DNA of 64,000 nt from Lachnospiraceae bacterium (GCA_029227035.1 JAQXZD010000091.1:1-64000), one strand, 5' to 3'. Positions 1 to 10,533 are shown, counted from the first letter of the stretch. Program-made: numbers and translations. The notes: generated by a model from the letters alone, not told the origin.

Positions 1-1
1 C

Positions 2-49
2 AGCTACTATATCTGCAAATGGTTAGATGGAAACAACCGTGACAATTAG
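2..49 (+). CDS. 3' end of a plus-strand CDS truncated by the window start (...SYYICKWLDGNNRDN*)
   Basis: Open frame from base 2 to TAG at 47-49, followed directly by an intrinsic terminator. Confidence 0.45.
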   Translation, partial: SYYICKWLDGNNRDN

Positions 50-56
50 CCAGTAG

Positions 57-86
57 AAAACCCCGGAGCGCCATCTCCGGGGTTTT
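57..86 (+). terminator. Rho-independent terminator
   Basis: aaaaCCCCGGAG-cgccat-CTCCGGGGtttt perfect stem with A/T flanks. Confidence 0.85.
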
Positions 87-273
87 CGCTTTGTGTACCA
101 CTTGGATATAATTTCTTTCTTAGCTGGCAATATTATAACATGTGCACTCAGCTAAATCAAGTATTCCCTCATTTTTTCAAATTATAAAGTATATTTTCGA
201 AGAAAATGTACTTTCGCCTACGCACCCATTCACGAAGCGAAGTTCAAATGTGCGCAGCTCCCGTTTATAAATG

Positions 274-1641
274 TTACTGAATCGCATCCAATGCTTCCCG
301 GACATTCGACACTCCTACCAGCTTCATGTTGGTTCTGCATTGCACACTTGCCAGGCTCACCTTCGGCATGATGCAGACTTCAAATCCCATCTTCTGTGCT
401 TCCGACACACGCTGCTCGATCATACTAACTCCGCGCACCTCACCGCTTAAGCCCACTTCGCCAAAACAGATTGTCTTGCTGTCAATGGTGAAGTCAAGCT
501 TGCTGGACATAATAGCTAGCACAATTCCCAGATCGATTGCCGGTTCATTCATCCGAATTCCCCCTGCAATATTCACATAGGCATCGCAGTCCGACAGTTG
601 CAGCCCGGCTCTTTTCTCCAGCACTGCCATCAGCAGATTAACCCGGTTAAAGTCTGTTCCGGTTGCAGTTCTCCTTGGATTATTAAAATAGCTGTGGCAG
701 ACAAGTGCCTGAATCTCCAGAAGTATCGGACGGGTTCCCTCGATGGAACATGCCACAATAGAACCGGATGCATTTTCCGGCTTGCCGCTCAGCATGTACT
801 CGGACGGATTCTCCACTTCCACCAGTCCCTCGGAACGCATCTCAAATACGCCGATTTCATTGGTCGAGCCGAAACGGTTCTTCACACCGCGCAAAATCCG
901 GTAGCTCTCGTAACGGTCACCCTCAAAATAAAGTACGGTATCCACCATATGCTCCAGTACACGTGGTCCCGCCACCACGCCTTCTTTGGTCACATGTCCG
1001 ACTATAAAAACAGATATTCCCATCCCCTTGGCTATCTGCATCAGTATTGCCGTTGCCTCACGTACCTGTGACACACTTCCAGGCGCCGAAGCAACATTCT
1101 CATGATACATGGTCTGAATACTGTCGATAATGACAATCTGCGGCTTTTTCTGCTCTATCACACCGCGAATTACATCCAGATTGGTCTCGCACAAAAGTTC
1201 CAGCTTATCCGTGAAAGATCCGATACGGTTTGCCCGCATCTTAATCTGCCTCGGTGACTCTTCCCCGGACACATACAATACCGACACGTTCCGGTCGGAC
1301 AGATTCTTGCATACCTGCAATAAAAGTGTTGATTTGCCAATTCCCGGATCTCCACCAACAAGAACGAGGGAGCCTTTTACAACTCCCCCGCCCAAGACGC
1401 GATCCAATTCCGGCATGGAGGTACTGATTCTGTCCTCCTCCGATTCCTCGATTGCAGAAAGAGGAACCGGCTTTGCCTCTGATGCCGGCTTCATCTTACC
1501 GGATGCACTGAGAGACTTTTTGTCTACCAGTTCTTCTACAAAGGTATTCCACTCCCTGCAGCCCGGACATTGTCCCATCCATTTTGCTGATTCGTATCCG
1601 CAGTTCTGACAAAAAAACACACTGGTTTTCGTTTTTGCCAT
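274..1641 (-). CDS. radA: DNA repair protein RadA
   Basis: N-terminal Cx2C...Cx2C zinc finger (FFCQNCGYESAKWMGQCPGC), Walker A GGDPGIGKST, KNRFGSTNEIGVF motif, Lon-like C-terminus. Confidence 0.97.
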   Translation of the reverse strand: MAKTKTSVFFCQNCGYESAKWMGQCPGCREWNTFVEELVDKKSLSASGKMKPASEAKPVPLSAIEESEEDRISTSMPELDRVLGGGVVKGSLVLVGGDPGIGKSTLLLQVCKNLSDRNVSVLYVSGEESPRQIKMRANRIGSFTDKLELLCETNLDVIRGVIEQKKPQIVIIDSIQTMYHENVASAPGSVSQVREATAILMQIAKGMGISVFIVGHVTKEGVVAGPRVLEHMVDTVLYFEGDRYESYRILRGVKNRFGSTNEIGVFEMRSEGLVEVENPSEYMLSGKPENASGSIVACSIEGTRPILLEIQALVCHSYFNNPRRTATGTDFNRVNLLMAVLEKRAGLQLSDCDAYVNIAGGIRMNEPAIDLGIVLAIMSSKLDFTIDSKTICFGEVGLSGEVRGVSMIEQRVSEAQKMGFEVCIMPKVSLASVQCRTNMKLVGVSNVREALDAIQ

Positions 1642-1644
1642 ATA

Positions 1645-2058
1645 TTATCTCTTTTCTACTTTAATATCCACGGCATCTGCGCCCTCCAGTTCCACGCTGA
1701 GGCTCAGCTTGCCGCCAAGATTTGTCTTCATGGTTCCTGCCGACTTTCCGTCAATGGTAATCTCATATTCCGTCTCCTCGGAAAGCTCTAAGGTAATCTG
1801 TGCATCCTCCGGTCCTTCCACCGTAAACGCAACCGTATTCTCATCCTGCCGGAAATTGGTTACCGCAGTTCCCGGAACGGATTCATAGACAAACAATCCA
1901 TTACGCTCCAGTTTGGTAATCTCTCCAAATGTCTTAACTTTGTAAATGTCTCCATGAAACTCATAATTATCCAGCTTGGCTTTCGCACCTAATGTATAAT
2001 CTCCGAAGCTTAAAGTTCCATTCCCCTCTGTGCGAATTAATTCACTGATTGCAGCCAT
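1645..2058 (-). CDS. small beta-rich conserved protein (annotated 'endosialidase' in related genomes from memory; function unknown)
   Basis: Intact 137-aa ORF between clpC and radA, 3 bp from radA. Confidence 0.6.
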   Translation of the reverse strand: MAAISELIRTEGNGTLSFGDYTLGAKAKLDNYEFHGDIYKVKTFGEITKLERNGLFVYESVPGTAVTNFRQDENTVAFTVEGPEDAQITLELSEETEYEITIDGKSAGTMKTNLGGKLSLSVELEGADAVDIKVEKR

Positions 2059-2141
2059 GATTTATCCTCCTGTATTTTCTGTCATGTCGTAACTGCCCTA
2101 AATTAGTTACATCATTTCTATTAGCTTAAAGTATACCACTC

Positions 2142-4583
2142 TTACTCTTTCGTGACAACGATTTCCTTATTCTTTGTTGATACAATTACACTGTCTCCGG
2201 ATGCAATTTCCCCACTGATAATCTTCTCGGACAGGCGGTCTTCCACCTCCTCCTGAAGCTTTCTTCTGAGAGGCCTTGCGCCGTATTTTCTGTCATATGC
2301 TTTTTCAACGATAAGTTTCTTTGCCGCATCCCTTATGGACAGATCAATCTGAAGCTGTTCCTTACACCGTTTCTGCAGTTTTGCAGCCATAATCGTAATG
2401 ATCTGCTTCATGTCTTCTTTGTTCAATGCCCTGAATACAATGGTCTCGTCAATACGGTTCAAAAACTCCGGCTTGAAAATGCGCTTAACTTCTTCCATCA
2501 CGCTGCCCTTCATTCGCTCGTGATCCTGTTTCTCGTCCTCTTTTGCACCGAATCCAAGCTTCTTCGGCTCCACGATAGACTGCGCTCCCGCGTTGCTGGT
2601 CATGATAATAATCGTATTCTTAAAATCCACCTTTCGTCCCTGTGAATCTGTGATATGCCCGTCATCCAGTACCTGAAGCAGAATATTAAACACGTCCGGA
2701 TGGGCTTTTTCAATCTCGTCAAACAGAATCACGGAAAAAGGATTCCGTCTTACTTTTTCCGAGAGCTGTCCGCCATCCTCATGTCCCACATATCCAGGCG
2801 GTGAGCCAATCATCTTGGAAACACTGTGTTTCTCCATGTATTCGGACATATCTACCCGTATCATGGATTCCTCATTGCCAAATACCGCCTCTGCCAGCGC
2901 TTTGGAAACTTCTGTCTTTCCAACACCTGTCGGTCCCAAAAACAGGAATGAGCCAATCGGTCTGTTCGGATCCTTCAATCCTACACGGCCTCTTCTGACC
3001 GCCTTTGCCACTGCTGAGACTGCTTCCTCCTGTCCAATCACTCTCTTGTGCAGAATCTGTTCCAGTTTCTGCAGACGCACGGCCTCACTCTCCGTCAGAC
3101 GGCTGACAGGAATCTTGGTCCAGCCGGACACCACATCCGCAATCTCATTTTCGCCCACCTGTGCCGTCTTTTTTCCTGCCACACGGCGGTTTTTCCTGTT
3201 CAGCTTATCCCACGCTTCCTGAAGCTTCTCTTTCTCCTGTCTGAGTTCATGCGCTTTCTCAATATCTCCTTCGCGAAGAGATTCTTCTATCTCGGTATTT
3301 TTGTTTTGAATCTCGCTCTTTAACTCTGTCAGTTTATCATATCCATGTACCATGCCAAGCCGCATTTTTGAAGCAGCTTCATCCATGAGATCAATCGCCT
3401 TATCCGGCAAAAACCGATCCGACACATAGCGCGCGGACAGACGGACTGCTGCCTCAAGTCCTTCATCCGTAATCTCCACATGATGATGCTCCTCGTAAAG
3501 CCTGCGAAGTCCCTTTAATATCTCAACGGATTCCTCCTCGGTCGGTTCCTCCACCTGCACCGGCTGAAAGCGCCTCTCCAGTGCGGCATCTTTTTCGATA
3601 TACTTGCGGTATTCCTCTGTGGTGGTTGCACCGATTACCTGCACTTCACCTCTTGCGAGAGCCGGCTTTAAGATGTTTGACGCATCCAGCGCACCTTCCG
3701 CGCCACCGGCACCAATGATGGTATGAATCTCATCGATAAAAAGCATGACATTACCGGCATCTGCCACTTCATTGATTACTTTCTTAATCCGCTCCTCAAA
3801 TTCACCACGATATTTGGATTTTGCCACAAGGCCTGACATGTCAAGAGATACCAGTCTCTTATCCGCAACAATCTCAGGCACGGTTCCATTGACAATGCTC
3901 TGTGCAATTCCTTCAACGATTGCCGTCTTACCGACACCCGGCTCTCCAATCAGGCATGGATTGTTTTTTCCTCTCCTGCACAGAATCTGAATCACCCGTG
4001 CCGTCTCTTTTTCCCTGCCGATAACCGGATCCAGCATCCCCTGTGCCGCAAGTTTCGTTAAATCTCTGGAATAGCGATCCAGCGTCGGGGTTGCCGACTC
4101 TGCCTCTCCGCTTCTTCCGCGCTGTATCTCTTCCCTGTAATCTGCAGGATTTTCTCCCATTGCCACCAGTATATCCACAAACAGTTTCTGTGGGTTGGCA
4201 CCAAGCGTATTCAGGAGCCTGGATGCCGCGCAATCTCCATCCTTTACAATGGCCAGAAGAATATGCTCCGTTCCAATTTCACTGCTGTCAAAACGCTCCG
4301 CCATCTCCTCTGCACGTGCCAGTATCTCCTGCGCGCGCGGTGAATAGCCATCCCTGTCGGCAACGGTAATTTCCTCCCCGGTTGCCACAAGCTCCTCTAT
4401 CATCTGCTGTAAGGCTGTCAGTTCCACATTATTTGCCGCAAGAACTTCTGTGGCAACACCTGTCTGTTCCTTCAGAAGGCCTTCCAGAATATGCTCTGTT
4501 CCGATATAACTGCTGCCCTCCGCTTTTGACAGGCGTGTTGCATAACTCAATGCCTTTTTTGCTTTGTCCGTATATGGTTTCAC
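2142..4583 (-). CDS. clpC: ATP-dependent Clp protease ATP-binding subunit ClpC
   Basis: 813 aa, two Clp N repeats, two Walker A motifs ([16 protein letters not shown]), UVR-like linker, C-terminal D2-small domain. Confidence 0.96.
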   Translation of the reverse strand: MKPYTDKAKKALSYATRLSKAEGSSYIGTEHILEGLLKEQTGVATEVLAANNVELTALQQMIEELVATGEEITVADRDGYSPRAQEILARAEEMAERFDSSEIGTEHILLAIVKDGDCAASRLLNTLGANPQKLFVDILVAMGENPADYREEIQRGRSGEAESATPTLDRYSRDLTKLAAQGMLDPVIGREKETARVIQILCRRGKNNPCLIGEPGVGKTAIVEGIAQSIVNGTVPEIVADKRLVSLDMSGLVAKSKYRGEFEERIKKVINEVADAGNVMLFIDEIHTIIGAGGAEGALDASNILKPALARGEVQVIGATTTEEYRKYIEKDAALERRFQPVQVEEPTEEESVEILKGLRRLYEEHHHVEITDEGLEAAVRLSARYVSDRFLPDKAIDLMDEAASKMRLGMVHGYDKLTELKSEIQNKNTEIEESLREGDIEKAHELRQEKEKLQEAWDKLNRKNRRVAGKKTAQVGENEIADVVSGWTKIPVSRLTESEAVRLQKLEQILHKRVIGQEEAVSAVAKAVRRGRVGLKDPNRPIGSFLFLGPTGVGKTEVSKALAEAVFGNEESMIRVDMSEYMEKHSVSKMIGSPPGYVGHEDGGQLSEKVRRNPFSVILFDEIEKAHPDVFNILLQVLDDGHITDSQGRKVDFKNTIIIMTSNAGAQSIVEPKKLGFGAKEDEKQDHERMKGSVMEEVKRIFKPEFLNRIDETIVFRALNKEDMKQIITIMAAKLQKRCKEQLQIDLSIRDAAKKLIVEKAYDRKYGARPLRRKLQEEVEDRLSEKIISGEIASGDSVIVSTKNKEIVVTKE

Positions 4584-4598
4584 TCTTCAAGCCTCCTG

Positions 4599-6122
4599 TT
4601 ACTCTAAGTCAATAAATTCAATATCGTCATCGGATTCGTCCCCGGTATCCTTATTCTTGGTTTTTTTCCACTGCTTATGTGGTTTCTTCGGTTCCGGTTC
4701 TTCTTCCGGTTCCTCTTCAAGCTCCGGCTCCTCTTCCGGCTCTTCCAGATCAAAATCTCCAAGAAGATCACTGATATCCGGTTCTTTCTTTTTCTGTTCT
4801 GTCTTTTCCGGTTTCTTCTGTGGCTCTTTTACAGTCTTTTGTGCCGGCCGGCTCTCCAGTTCTTCTTCCACATCCTCGTCTTCCTCTTCATCCTCATCGC
4901 CATTTTTCCGTTTTCCGGCAAGGATAATAATGACAATCAGAAGAATGATGACCACAACAATAAATGCATAGAGAATCATCCGGTTCTGTCTCTCCAGATC
5001 TTCCAGTTCCTGCGTCTGTCCAATCTCTTCCGGAAGTGTTTCTACAGTCTCCTGCTGCTGCATATAACTGTCAAAATCCACACACGCGAACGGATAAATA
5101 CTGTACGGATCCTCCCGGTCTATCATATACCATGCACCGTTTGCACCGTTTTCATCCACCAGCCAGATAAAGCATGCGGCAGAATCCGAATCCTCCCTGC
5201 TGATACATGGGTATGTCTCTCCCCAGAGTTCAATCTCTGCCTGTGCCATTCCTTCCGGAAGCACTTCTGCCGGAAGCTGGTCGGTCGGATAGAGTTTTAC
5301 CCCGTTTATCTCATAACATTTTTCCGCATCACCGGCTCCGTCTGCACCTTCCTCAGCCTCAGAGTCCGCTGCAGCTCCTTTTCTGGTAACCGTAATACAA
5401 TAAGAATCCGTCACGCCATTCTCGGCTTTCACAACAACTTTTACCTGATTTTCCCCGACCTTTAAATCCTCTCCGCCGGATATGGATTCCACGGAAGCCT
5501 TGCTGTCATTCGGCTTTGCGCTCACCACAATCGAAGTTACGTCCTCCTCCACTTCGACCGTATAATTCTTTATGTCTTTTTGGAAATCCGGGGAAAGTTT
5601 TCCTTCGGAAACGGTCAGTTCTGCCAGCGTGTTATCTGCAGATTTCTTTTTCTCCGTGGTTGCAGATTCATTCTTTACGGTAACATTTGCGCTTGCTCCG
5701 CCCACCTGCACCTGATCACCTTCCTGATTGCCTGCGGTCGGCGCCGACACGGAAAATCCTCCGGTTCCCGCTGCCTTTGCCTTGAAGGTAACGGTTCCGG
5801 TCGTTCTGGAATTGTCTGAACCGTAACTGCCAAGCGTCATACATACGGTTCCCGCATTGACATTCGCCGTGTCCGACGCGGACGAATAAGTAAACAGTTC
5901 CGTCGGATAAGTAAGGTTTACCGTGGCAGACACCCCTGCCGGAAGAGTAATCTGCACTTTCAGTGTATCGCCAATCTTCACGCTGGAGCTGCTGAATGCA
6001 ATAATCAGATTATCTGCATATGCTTTGGTATTCGGAATCATGAGCCATCCCACCAAAAGAGACAGTGCAATCAGACAGCCCAATATTTTTTTCCCTTTTT
6101 GTATCCATTTTTCTTTCATCAT
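4599..6122 (-). CDS. membrane-anchored protein: signal peptide, cohesin-like domain, cadherin-like beta-sandwich domain, TM helix, long charged C-terminal tail
   Basis: N-terminal hydrophobic signal; DNLIIAFSSSSVKIGDTLKVQITLP... cohesin-like strand pattern; LAELTVSEGKLSPDFQKDIKNYTVEV... cadherin-like repeat; TM ILYAFIVVVIILLIVIIILAGKRK; E/K-rich tail. Confidence 0.75.
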   Translation of the reverse strand: MMKEKWIQKGKKILGCLIALSLLVGWLMIPNTKAYADNLIIAFSSSSVKIGDTLKVQITLPAGVSATVNLTYPTELFTYSSASDTANVNAGTVCMTLGSYGSDNSRTTGTVTFKAKAAGTGGFSVSAPTAGNQEGDQVQVGGASANVTVKNESATTEKKKSADNTLAELTVSEGKLSPDFQKDIKNYTVEVEEDVTSIVVSAKPNDSKASVESISGGEDLKVGENQVKVVVKAENGVTDSYCITVTRKGAAADSEAEEGADGAGDAEKCYEINGVKLYPTDQLPAEVLPEGMAQAEIELWGETYPCISREDSDSAACFIWLVDENGANGAWYMIDREDPYSIYPFACVDFDSYMQQQETVETLPEEIGQTQELEDLERQNRMILYAFIVVVIILLIVIIILAGKRKNGDEDEEEDEDVEEELESRPAQKTVKEPQKKPEKTEQKKKEPDISDLLGDFDLEEPEEEPELEEEPEEEPEPKKPHKQWKKTKNKDTGDESDDDIEFIDLE

Positions 6123-6143
6123 CTCTGCCCTTCCATGTACTTC

Positions 6144-7910
6144 TTATTGCTGAATCGTAGTAGTTCCCAAAATGTGACGGTTTATGTAAATCAGATCCAG
6201 AATATTTACGCCATCCTTTGTTTTTGTAACATCCGCTGCCTCAAGACAGTTTCCACTGAGTTTTTCCAATCCCAATATATGCCGGTTGACTTTAATCATG
6301 TCAAGGACATCGATTTTTCCATCCCCGTTGATATCTCCGTATATGATAAGCGGATACGAAGACAGCTTCTTTTTTCCGGAATCATACAACTCCAGCGTGC
6401 AGCCGGTATATACGGTTCCCGTAACACTCTTTCCGTCTGTTCCCACCAGTTTCATGGTGGCATTCTTTGCCGTCATCCCGTTGAGGAAAGCCGACGCCTT
6501 TGTCCCCGGCGTAATTCCTGTAATATATTTGTCACCCACTGCATAGATTGCGGAGGTCGGCACCTTATCCGGTGCTTCGCTTTCCTTCCGCACAACAGTG
6601 AGCGTGTAGGTCTTGGTCTTTCCACTCTGGGACTTACATTTTACCTTGACGGTATTCGTTCCCACTTTCAGTTTCTTTGTGCCGGTTCCCGTAACCGTCG
6701 AGGTGGACGCAACCGCTGTCGCTTTTACGGTTATGGACTCCGTTGCTCCATCCACCACAAGGGAATACTTTGTCGTTGAGCCCCGGAATGCAGGCGTTAA
6801 AGTCTGCCCTGTCACAGAAAGGGACTTCAGATAATTATTCGGATTTCCCGTCTTTTCAAAGGTGACCGCTGTATCTGGCATTCCCTTGTAAACCGGAATC
6901 CGAAAGACAAATGCCTGCTGCTTGTCCGTATATCCCTGACCGAGCTTGCGCCCTTCGGAATAGGCGGCCAGAAGATTGGTCATATACTGGTGGCTGTACA
7001 GGTTCTTGCTGTTGACCACATTGAATTTTTGAAAATACAAGGTATCCTGACCGACGCTTATGTAATTTTTCGCAAGAATCTGCGCGCCGCCCAAAAGTGC
7101 CTTGTACCTTGTGTCCCATCCTGCTTTTTTTGCATATGCCAGGCCGTTCTGAATTACTTTTGTGGTGGTATTTCCAAATGCCCCCACGTTAAAGTAATTA
7201 TAGTACCCTTCATAACCCTTATAGGTTCCGGATATCAGACTGCTTGTCCCCTTCAGTCCCTGCTCCTGCCGCACACGGGAAGCCAGATGATACGGACTTG
7301 CACCGACCGACTGTGCGATCTCTATAAACGCATCCGCATAATTTAACACCGTTCCATCGGCATCCTCGATATCCTCTGCCATAAAGGTTCCGTTCAGGAT
7401 TGCCGCTACACCTTCTCTGGTCTGGGACTGATTATAACTGAGACTCTCAAACTGAAAAATGTCCGTATCGTTCAAAAAATTGCGTGGATCCATGTAATAG
7501 GAAATATACTCGGATTTTGCTGCTACCCATGAAGAACCGTCATAAACCGTCCATGTATTCGTAAACCAGTCATATGCCCCGGAAGCCGTGGATTTCGTCG
7601 AATCGTCCCCGCTTTTCGGCACAAGATTTACACCGTTTGCGCTCTCTTTTTCAATAACTGTCTTCCATTCCAGTCCGGTATTTACCGCTTCAAACTGCCA
7701 GTTCGGATACTGCTCGTGAAGCTTTGCCAGAGGCTCGATATAACTGTCCGGAAATCCTAAAGCCTCCATCTGTACCTGAAACACCGGATCTATAACCGAT
7801 GCGTGAACATCCACACACACCCCGCCAAGCGCTCCGGTTATCAGAACCGCGCCACTCAGCAAAATACTCAGAAAGCGTCTGCCTTTTGCTTTCATATCTG
7901 TTTCCTCCAC
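6144..7910 (-). CDS. secreted glucosaminidase-type peptidoglycan hydrolase with cadherin-like domain and C-terminal type I dockerin-like repeats
   Basis: Signal peptide; glucosaminidase-like core (FMAEDIEDADGTVLNYADAFIEIAQSVGASPYHLASRVRQEQG); C-terminal GDINGDGKIDVLDMIKVNRHILG...AADVTKTKDGVNILDLIYINRHILG. Confidence 0.83.
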   Translation of the reverse strand: MEETDMKAKGRRFLSILLSGAVLITGALGGVCVDVHASVIDPVFQVQMEALGFPDSYIEPLAKLHEQYPNWQFEAVNTGLEWKTVIEKESANGVNLVPKSGDDSTKSTASGAYDWFTNTWTVYDGSSWVAAKSEYISYYMDPRNFLNDTDIFQFESLSYNQSQTREGVAAILNGTFMAEDIEDADGTVLNYADAFIEIAQSVGASPYHLASRVRQEQGLKGTSSLISGTYKGYEGYYNYFNVGAFGNTTTKVIQNGLAYAKKAGWDTRYKALLGGAQILAKNYISVGQDTLYFQKFNVVNSKNLYSHQYMTNLLAAYSEGRKLGQGYTDKQQAFVFRIPVYKGMPDTAVTFEKTGNPNNYLKSLSVTGQTLTPAFRGSTTKYSLVVDGATESITVKATAVASTSTVTGTGTKKLKVGTNTVKVKCKSQSGKTKTYTLTVVRKESEAPDKVPTSAIYAVGDKYITGITPGTKASAFLNGMTAKNATMKLVGTDGKSVTGTVYTGCTLELYDSGKKKLSSYPLIIYGDINGDGKIDVLDMIKVNRHILGLEKLSGNCLEAADVTKTKDGVNILDLIYINRHILGTTTIQQ

Positions 7911-7917
7911 TATTTAT

Positions 7918-7965
7918 CTGTTAAGAACCCCTCCCTTTGGAACTAAAAAGGTTCTGAATAGTCAC
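7918..7965 (-). repeat. short copy of intergenic structured repeat (GTGACTATTCAGAACC...GGGAGGGGTTCTTAACA)
   Basis: Shares both ends with the long copy at 28741-29010. Confidence 0.6.
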
Positions 7966-8001
7966 TTGGTAAGTTAATTATAGTAAATCTGGCAGTTTGC
8001 G

Positions 8002-10509
8002 TCAACGTTTCCTGTGCCTGCTTTTTTCAACAATTATACTAAGCAAAAACAGAAAAAGTGCCGCAAAACTGATTGCTGCTCCCTCCGCAAGCCCCGGTGT
8101 CGTATAGCGCAGAAGAATCTCATGCGTTCCCTCCTGCAAAGGCACCGCTAAAAGTGCATCCGACAGCGGTTTGGTTTCTGTCTCTTTTCCGTCCACATAC
8201 ACCTTCCAGCCCTTATCCGCCGGGATGGAAAAGACCAGTCTGCCGCTCTCTTTTACATCTATGGTTCCTTCTATCGTCCTGTCCGTCATGTCCGTAAGCT
8301 CCATTGTCTGTTTCCGCAAGGTATCATACGCAGGCTCCAAGGCGTCAAAGTTGAGCTTATACAGATGGTAAACAATATTCTCGGAGTTCTGATTTGTAAT
8401 ATGAATCTCCGTTCCCGCCTCGCATTCGCCCAGTTCAATCAGATAACGGTGCGTTGTCTTGGAATACTGTTTTGTCCATCCGTCACTTCTTGTCACAGTC
8501 AGCGTATCGGAATCACAGCTTACATAGTCCGCATAATAATAGCCGTCCTCTGCCACCGTTATGGCAGAATCTCCCTCTTTTTCCTCCGTGGTACAGGTCC
8601 CCGGCTCTATCATGTCTTTCTCCGCCCCCAGCACACGCGCCAGATTGTTCAAGGTTCCAATCCTGTCCGTCTGGGAAGTCTTCCACTCTGCAATTGTCTC
8701 CTCATCCATCATAAATCCCAGAGGCAGACAATAATTATTGCGATACAGATAGTTCCCGTTTTCACTGCCCACCAGTGTCCGGACCCGGCTCTCTTCCACC
8801 GGATTCGAGGAAATGAGATAACGCACCGAAAGCATGGCGGAAGGCAGAGGGGTTGCTCCATTATAGCTGTAAAAATTCTTACCGCCTTCCAGATAAAGCA
8901 TCTGATAAAAATGGCTTACATCCAGATTGATTAACGAGGAAAAAATCGTTGCGGAAGGATAGCCATACAAAGCATCATCATTTTTCGTTTTCCTTCCGTT
9001 GTCCTCCACCCGGTAAAACCCTTCTGTTCCGTTGTCTTTTTCTGCCATCTTAAGAAGCGCCGGATAGTAATCCTGCTTATCCGTATACGCCACGCGGCTG
9101 GTCACATCCAGTCCTGTCACTGCCATATTGACAAAAAGCTCCGCCACCGCAATGCAGACCGTAAAATCCCGAAGTCCCAGGCGAACCTGTTTGGTCGTAA
9201 GCTTGGTCAGAAGCATCAAAATTCCGTACACGCAAATCAAAAGTCCCGTAATAATAAGGGAAAGCGGATCTGTAACCGTCTCATCTCCCAGGGCTCCGCC
9301 CACCATAATAAGCACAAGAGCCACCGCAGTTGCCACAACGATATGCCACGTTTTCGTGCCCTTCCATTTCCGCACCGTCTCAAATCCGACGGACAAAAGG
9401 AGAAAAATATAAAGAAATGACTCTCTCCCCGGAAGCGCCTGCGGAAAATGCATGCCATGCCAGATATAGTCCAACCGGTTATTTGCAAAACTGATCAGGA
9501 AAAAGGCAAGCATCAGAAGACGCGGCACCTTTTCTTTCCAGGATATTCTGCGGTTCAAGACATACAGCCAGATTAAAACCAGGCAGAAAGCCCCCGCATA
9601 AAGGTTCGGCCAATGGTCATTTCCGGTATAGACATTGGTGACGGCCGCCCCTCGCCCAAATTCCGCCAACACGGAAAAATACCACTCCACCGTCTTCGGA
9701 AAGCCCTCGCTCACGGAGCCGGAGTTTCCGAGTACTGCAATCTCAGGCAAAAGCAATACCGCTGAAGCCGCTCCCGCCAGAGCCGAATACCAGATAAACC
9801 GAAGCAGCGCACCAAGCTTTCCTTCTTTCTGCTGAAAGAACAAAAGCGCAAAATAAAATACCAGAAAAATGCAGATCATGATGGACATATAGTAATTGGC
9901 AAAAATGGAGACCGCCAGCGTCACAAAGTACATTCCCGGCTTTTTTTCCTGCACCAGCCGAAGCAGTCCAACCATAATCAGCGGAAAAAGCGCAATGCAG
10001 TCCATCCACATGATATCCCAGCTATACGCAGCGACAAAACCGGACAATGCGTACGCTGTGGAAAAGACCAGTGCCGGAAACATCTGATTGGCGTGCATCC
10101 GGTTATCTTTTCCCACAAGCTGATAGCGGTACTTGAGAAAAATAAAAAAGGTAAGCCCGCAAAGTGCTATCTTTACCAAGATCAATAAGGTCATGAATTC
10201 AATGATAGATTGCTTTTTACACAGCAAAAGCAGAAAATTGAGCGGGCTTGCAAGGTAATAGGCATACAGGGACACAAAATCCGAGCCCAGTCCCAGATTC
10301 CACGAATACTGAAGGCTTCCTCCGGTCTGCAGCTTATTCCACAGTTCCGTAAAAAACGGACAGTACTGATGATACATATCTATATGAAGAATACAGTTAT
10401 CTCCAAAGGGATAGACTCCGTTGCCGATACAGATGACGATACAGATGACAAACGGCAGAAAAAAGGCCGCCATATAAGGAAATGCCTTTTTCTGAATCAG
10501 TTTTTTCAT
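8002..10509 (-). CDS. YfhO family membrane glycosyltransferase-like protein
   Basis: 835 aa multi-TM, YPFGDNCILHIDMYHQYCPFFTELWNKLQTGGSLQYSWNLGLG N-terminus typical of YfhO. Confidence 0.9.
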   Translation of the reverse strand: MKKLIQKKAFPYMAAFFLPFVICIVICIGNGVYPFGDNCILHIDMYHQYCPFFTELWNKLQTGGSLQYSWNLGLGSDFVSLYAYYLASPLNFLLLLCKKQSIIEFMTLLILVKIALCGLTFFIFLKYRYQLVGKDNRMHANQMFPALVFSTAYALSGFVAAYSWDIMWMDCIALFPLIMVGLLRLVQEKKPGMYFVTLAVSIFANYYMSIMICIFLVFYFALLFFQQKEGKLGALLRFIWYSALAGAASAVLLLPEIAVLGNSGSVSEGFPKTVEWYFSVLAEFGRGAAVTNVYTGNDHWPNLYAGAFCLVLIWLYVLNRRISWKEKVPRLLMLAFFLISFANNRLDYIWHGMHFPQALPGRESFLYIFLLLSVGFETVRKWKGTKTWHIVVATAVALVLIMVGGALGDETVTDPLSLIITGLLICVYGILMLLTKLTTKQVRLGLRDFTVCIAVAELFVNMAVTGLDVTSRVAYTDKQDYYPALLKMAEKDNGTEGFYRVEDNGRKTKNDDALYGYPSATIFSSLINLDVSHFYQMLYLEGGKNFYSYNGATPLPSAMLSVRYLISSNPVEESRVRTLVGSENGNYLYRNNYCLPLGFMMDEETIAEWKTSQTDRIGTLNNLARVLGAEKDMIEPGTCTTEEKEGDSAITVAEDGYYYADYVSCDSDTLTVTRSDGWTKQYSKTTHRYLIELGECEAGTEIHITNQNSENIVYHLYKLNFDALEPAYDTLRKQTMELTDMTDRTIEGTIDVKESGRLVFSIPADKGWKVYVDGKETETKPLSDALLAVPLQEGTHEILLRYTTPGLAEGAAISFAALFLFLLSIIVEKSRHRKR

Positions 10510-10533
10510 TTTCCGTACTCCTTTACATTCCGA

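Noticed and set aside
4564-5465. Plus-strand Ser-rich/Phe-rich ORFs (SSGSSSGSS...)
   Set aside because: Antisense of the Glu/Lys-rich tail of the cohesin-like protein; codon-complement artefact.
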